Source of the DNA: an uncultured Prevotellaceae bacterium
GTDB lineage: Bacteria > Bacteroidota > Bacteroidia > Bacteroidales > Bacteroidaceae
Direction: 5' to 3'
Assembly (NCBI GenBank): GCA_900318115.1
Contig: ONJJ01000032.1
Coordinates: 1-39,768, forward strand
Length of the DNA stretch: 39,768 nt
The notes beneath the pieces are model-generated. The model ran no database searches. It was not told the DNA's origin and saw nothing but the letters and a program-made list of their open reading frames with translations. Shown piece after piece: positions 39,678 through 39,768 of this stretch (position 1 is its first letter; every line of letters begins with the position of its first letter). Position numbers and translations under genes: made by a program.

Positions 39678-39768
39678 ATGGCAAAGATAACAGTACAGAA
39701 TACGCAGATAACGGTCATAAAGCAGAATGAAGATGACTATATCAGCCTGACAGACATGTTGAAGGCGA
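39678..39768 (+). CDS. KilA-N domain protein (5' part only)
   Basis: The first 30 residues are visible, MAKITVQNTQITVIKQNEDD followed by YISLTDMLKA, which is the start of a Bacteroidales KilA-N domain protein. KilA-N is a DNA-binding module of phage and mobile-element origin. The rest lies outside the window. Confidence 0.75.
   Translation, partial: MAKITVQNTQITVIKQNEDDYISLTDMLKA

Noticed and set aside
1-39768. tRNA or rRNA genes
   Set aside because: No cloverleaf or rRNA-like segment was noticed in the gene-free stretches, so none is reported.

Overview
The window looks like a chromosomal segment of a Prevotella-like member of the Bacteroidales. Supporting signs are many TAnnTTTG-type promoter boxes (the -7 consensus of Bacteroidota), a PorZ homologue (type IX secretion), an Mfa2/FimB-like lipoprotein, FISUMP and DUF4251 lipoproteins, a serpin lipoprotein and a Fnr-like remnant. 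Genus is an inference. No rRNA or tRNA gene was seen.

Layout. (1) 1-4310 is accessory: a C-terminal remnant of an AlbA/HATPase_4-type ATP-binding protein at the left edge, a structured RNA (874-1056), a six-repeat surface lipoprotein and a small unknown protein. (2) 4311-10203, minus strand, is a housekeeping run: ychF, lgt, a porin, rpoN and a PAP2 protein, followed by a small unknown ORF. REP-like palindromes sit at the ychF/lgt junction. (3) 10279-15782, minus strand: a CotH-kinase protein, an M16 peptidase and an Mfa2-like lipoprotein. (4) 15783-17148 has no gene and is a mosaic of at least five repeat types. (5) 17149-23982 is the defence island: two structured RNAs in tandem, two overlapping m5C methyltransferase genes, an unknown 246-residue protein, an McrB-like GTPase and a DUF2357/McrC-like PD-(D/E)XK nuclease. 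This matches the architecture of LlaJI-type restriction-modification, except that the McrB-like subunit lacks a large N-terminal DNA-binding domain. (6) 24019-25265 is a scar of gene remnants (Crp/Fnr-like, Abi) bounded by perfect 61-bp direct repeats that each carry a promoter. (7) 25337-39252 is mostly core: a DUF4251 lipoprotein, the minus-strand run leuS-yitT-rdgB-porZ, then plus-strand GDSL hydrolase and GH2 genes, then minus-strand serpin, and msrA with a DUF389 gene. (8) A KilA-N gene begins at the right edge.

The most interesting signal is a family of three structured elements (about 874-1056, 17160-17471 and 17555-17702). They share the same internal-loop sequences (GAA opposite GCCT, and GGCT) while the helices between those loops differ in sequence and are compensated on both arms. 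All three also have a terminator-like stem whose 5' arm lies inside the apical loop and whose 3' arm lies outside the long hairpin, so it forms either a pseudoknot or a switch. Two of the three precede the restriction-modification operon and one precedes the repeat lipoprotein. A second signal is the abrupt change from AT-rich to GC-richer sequence inside the McrB-like gene, which suggests exchange of the methylation/recognition module onto a resident restriction core.
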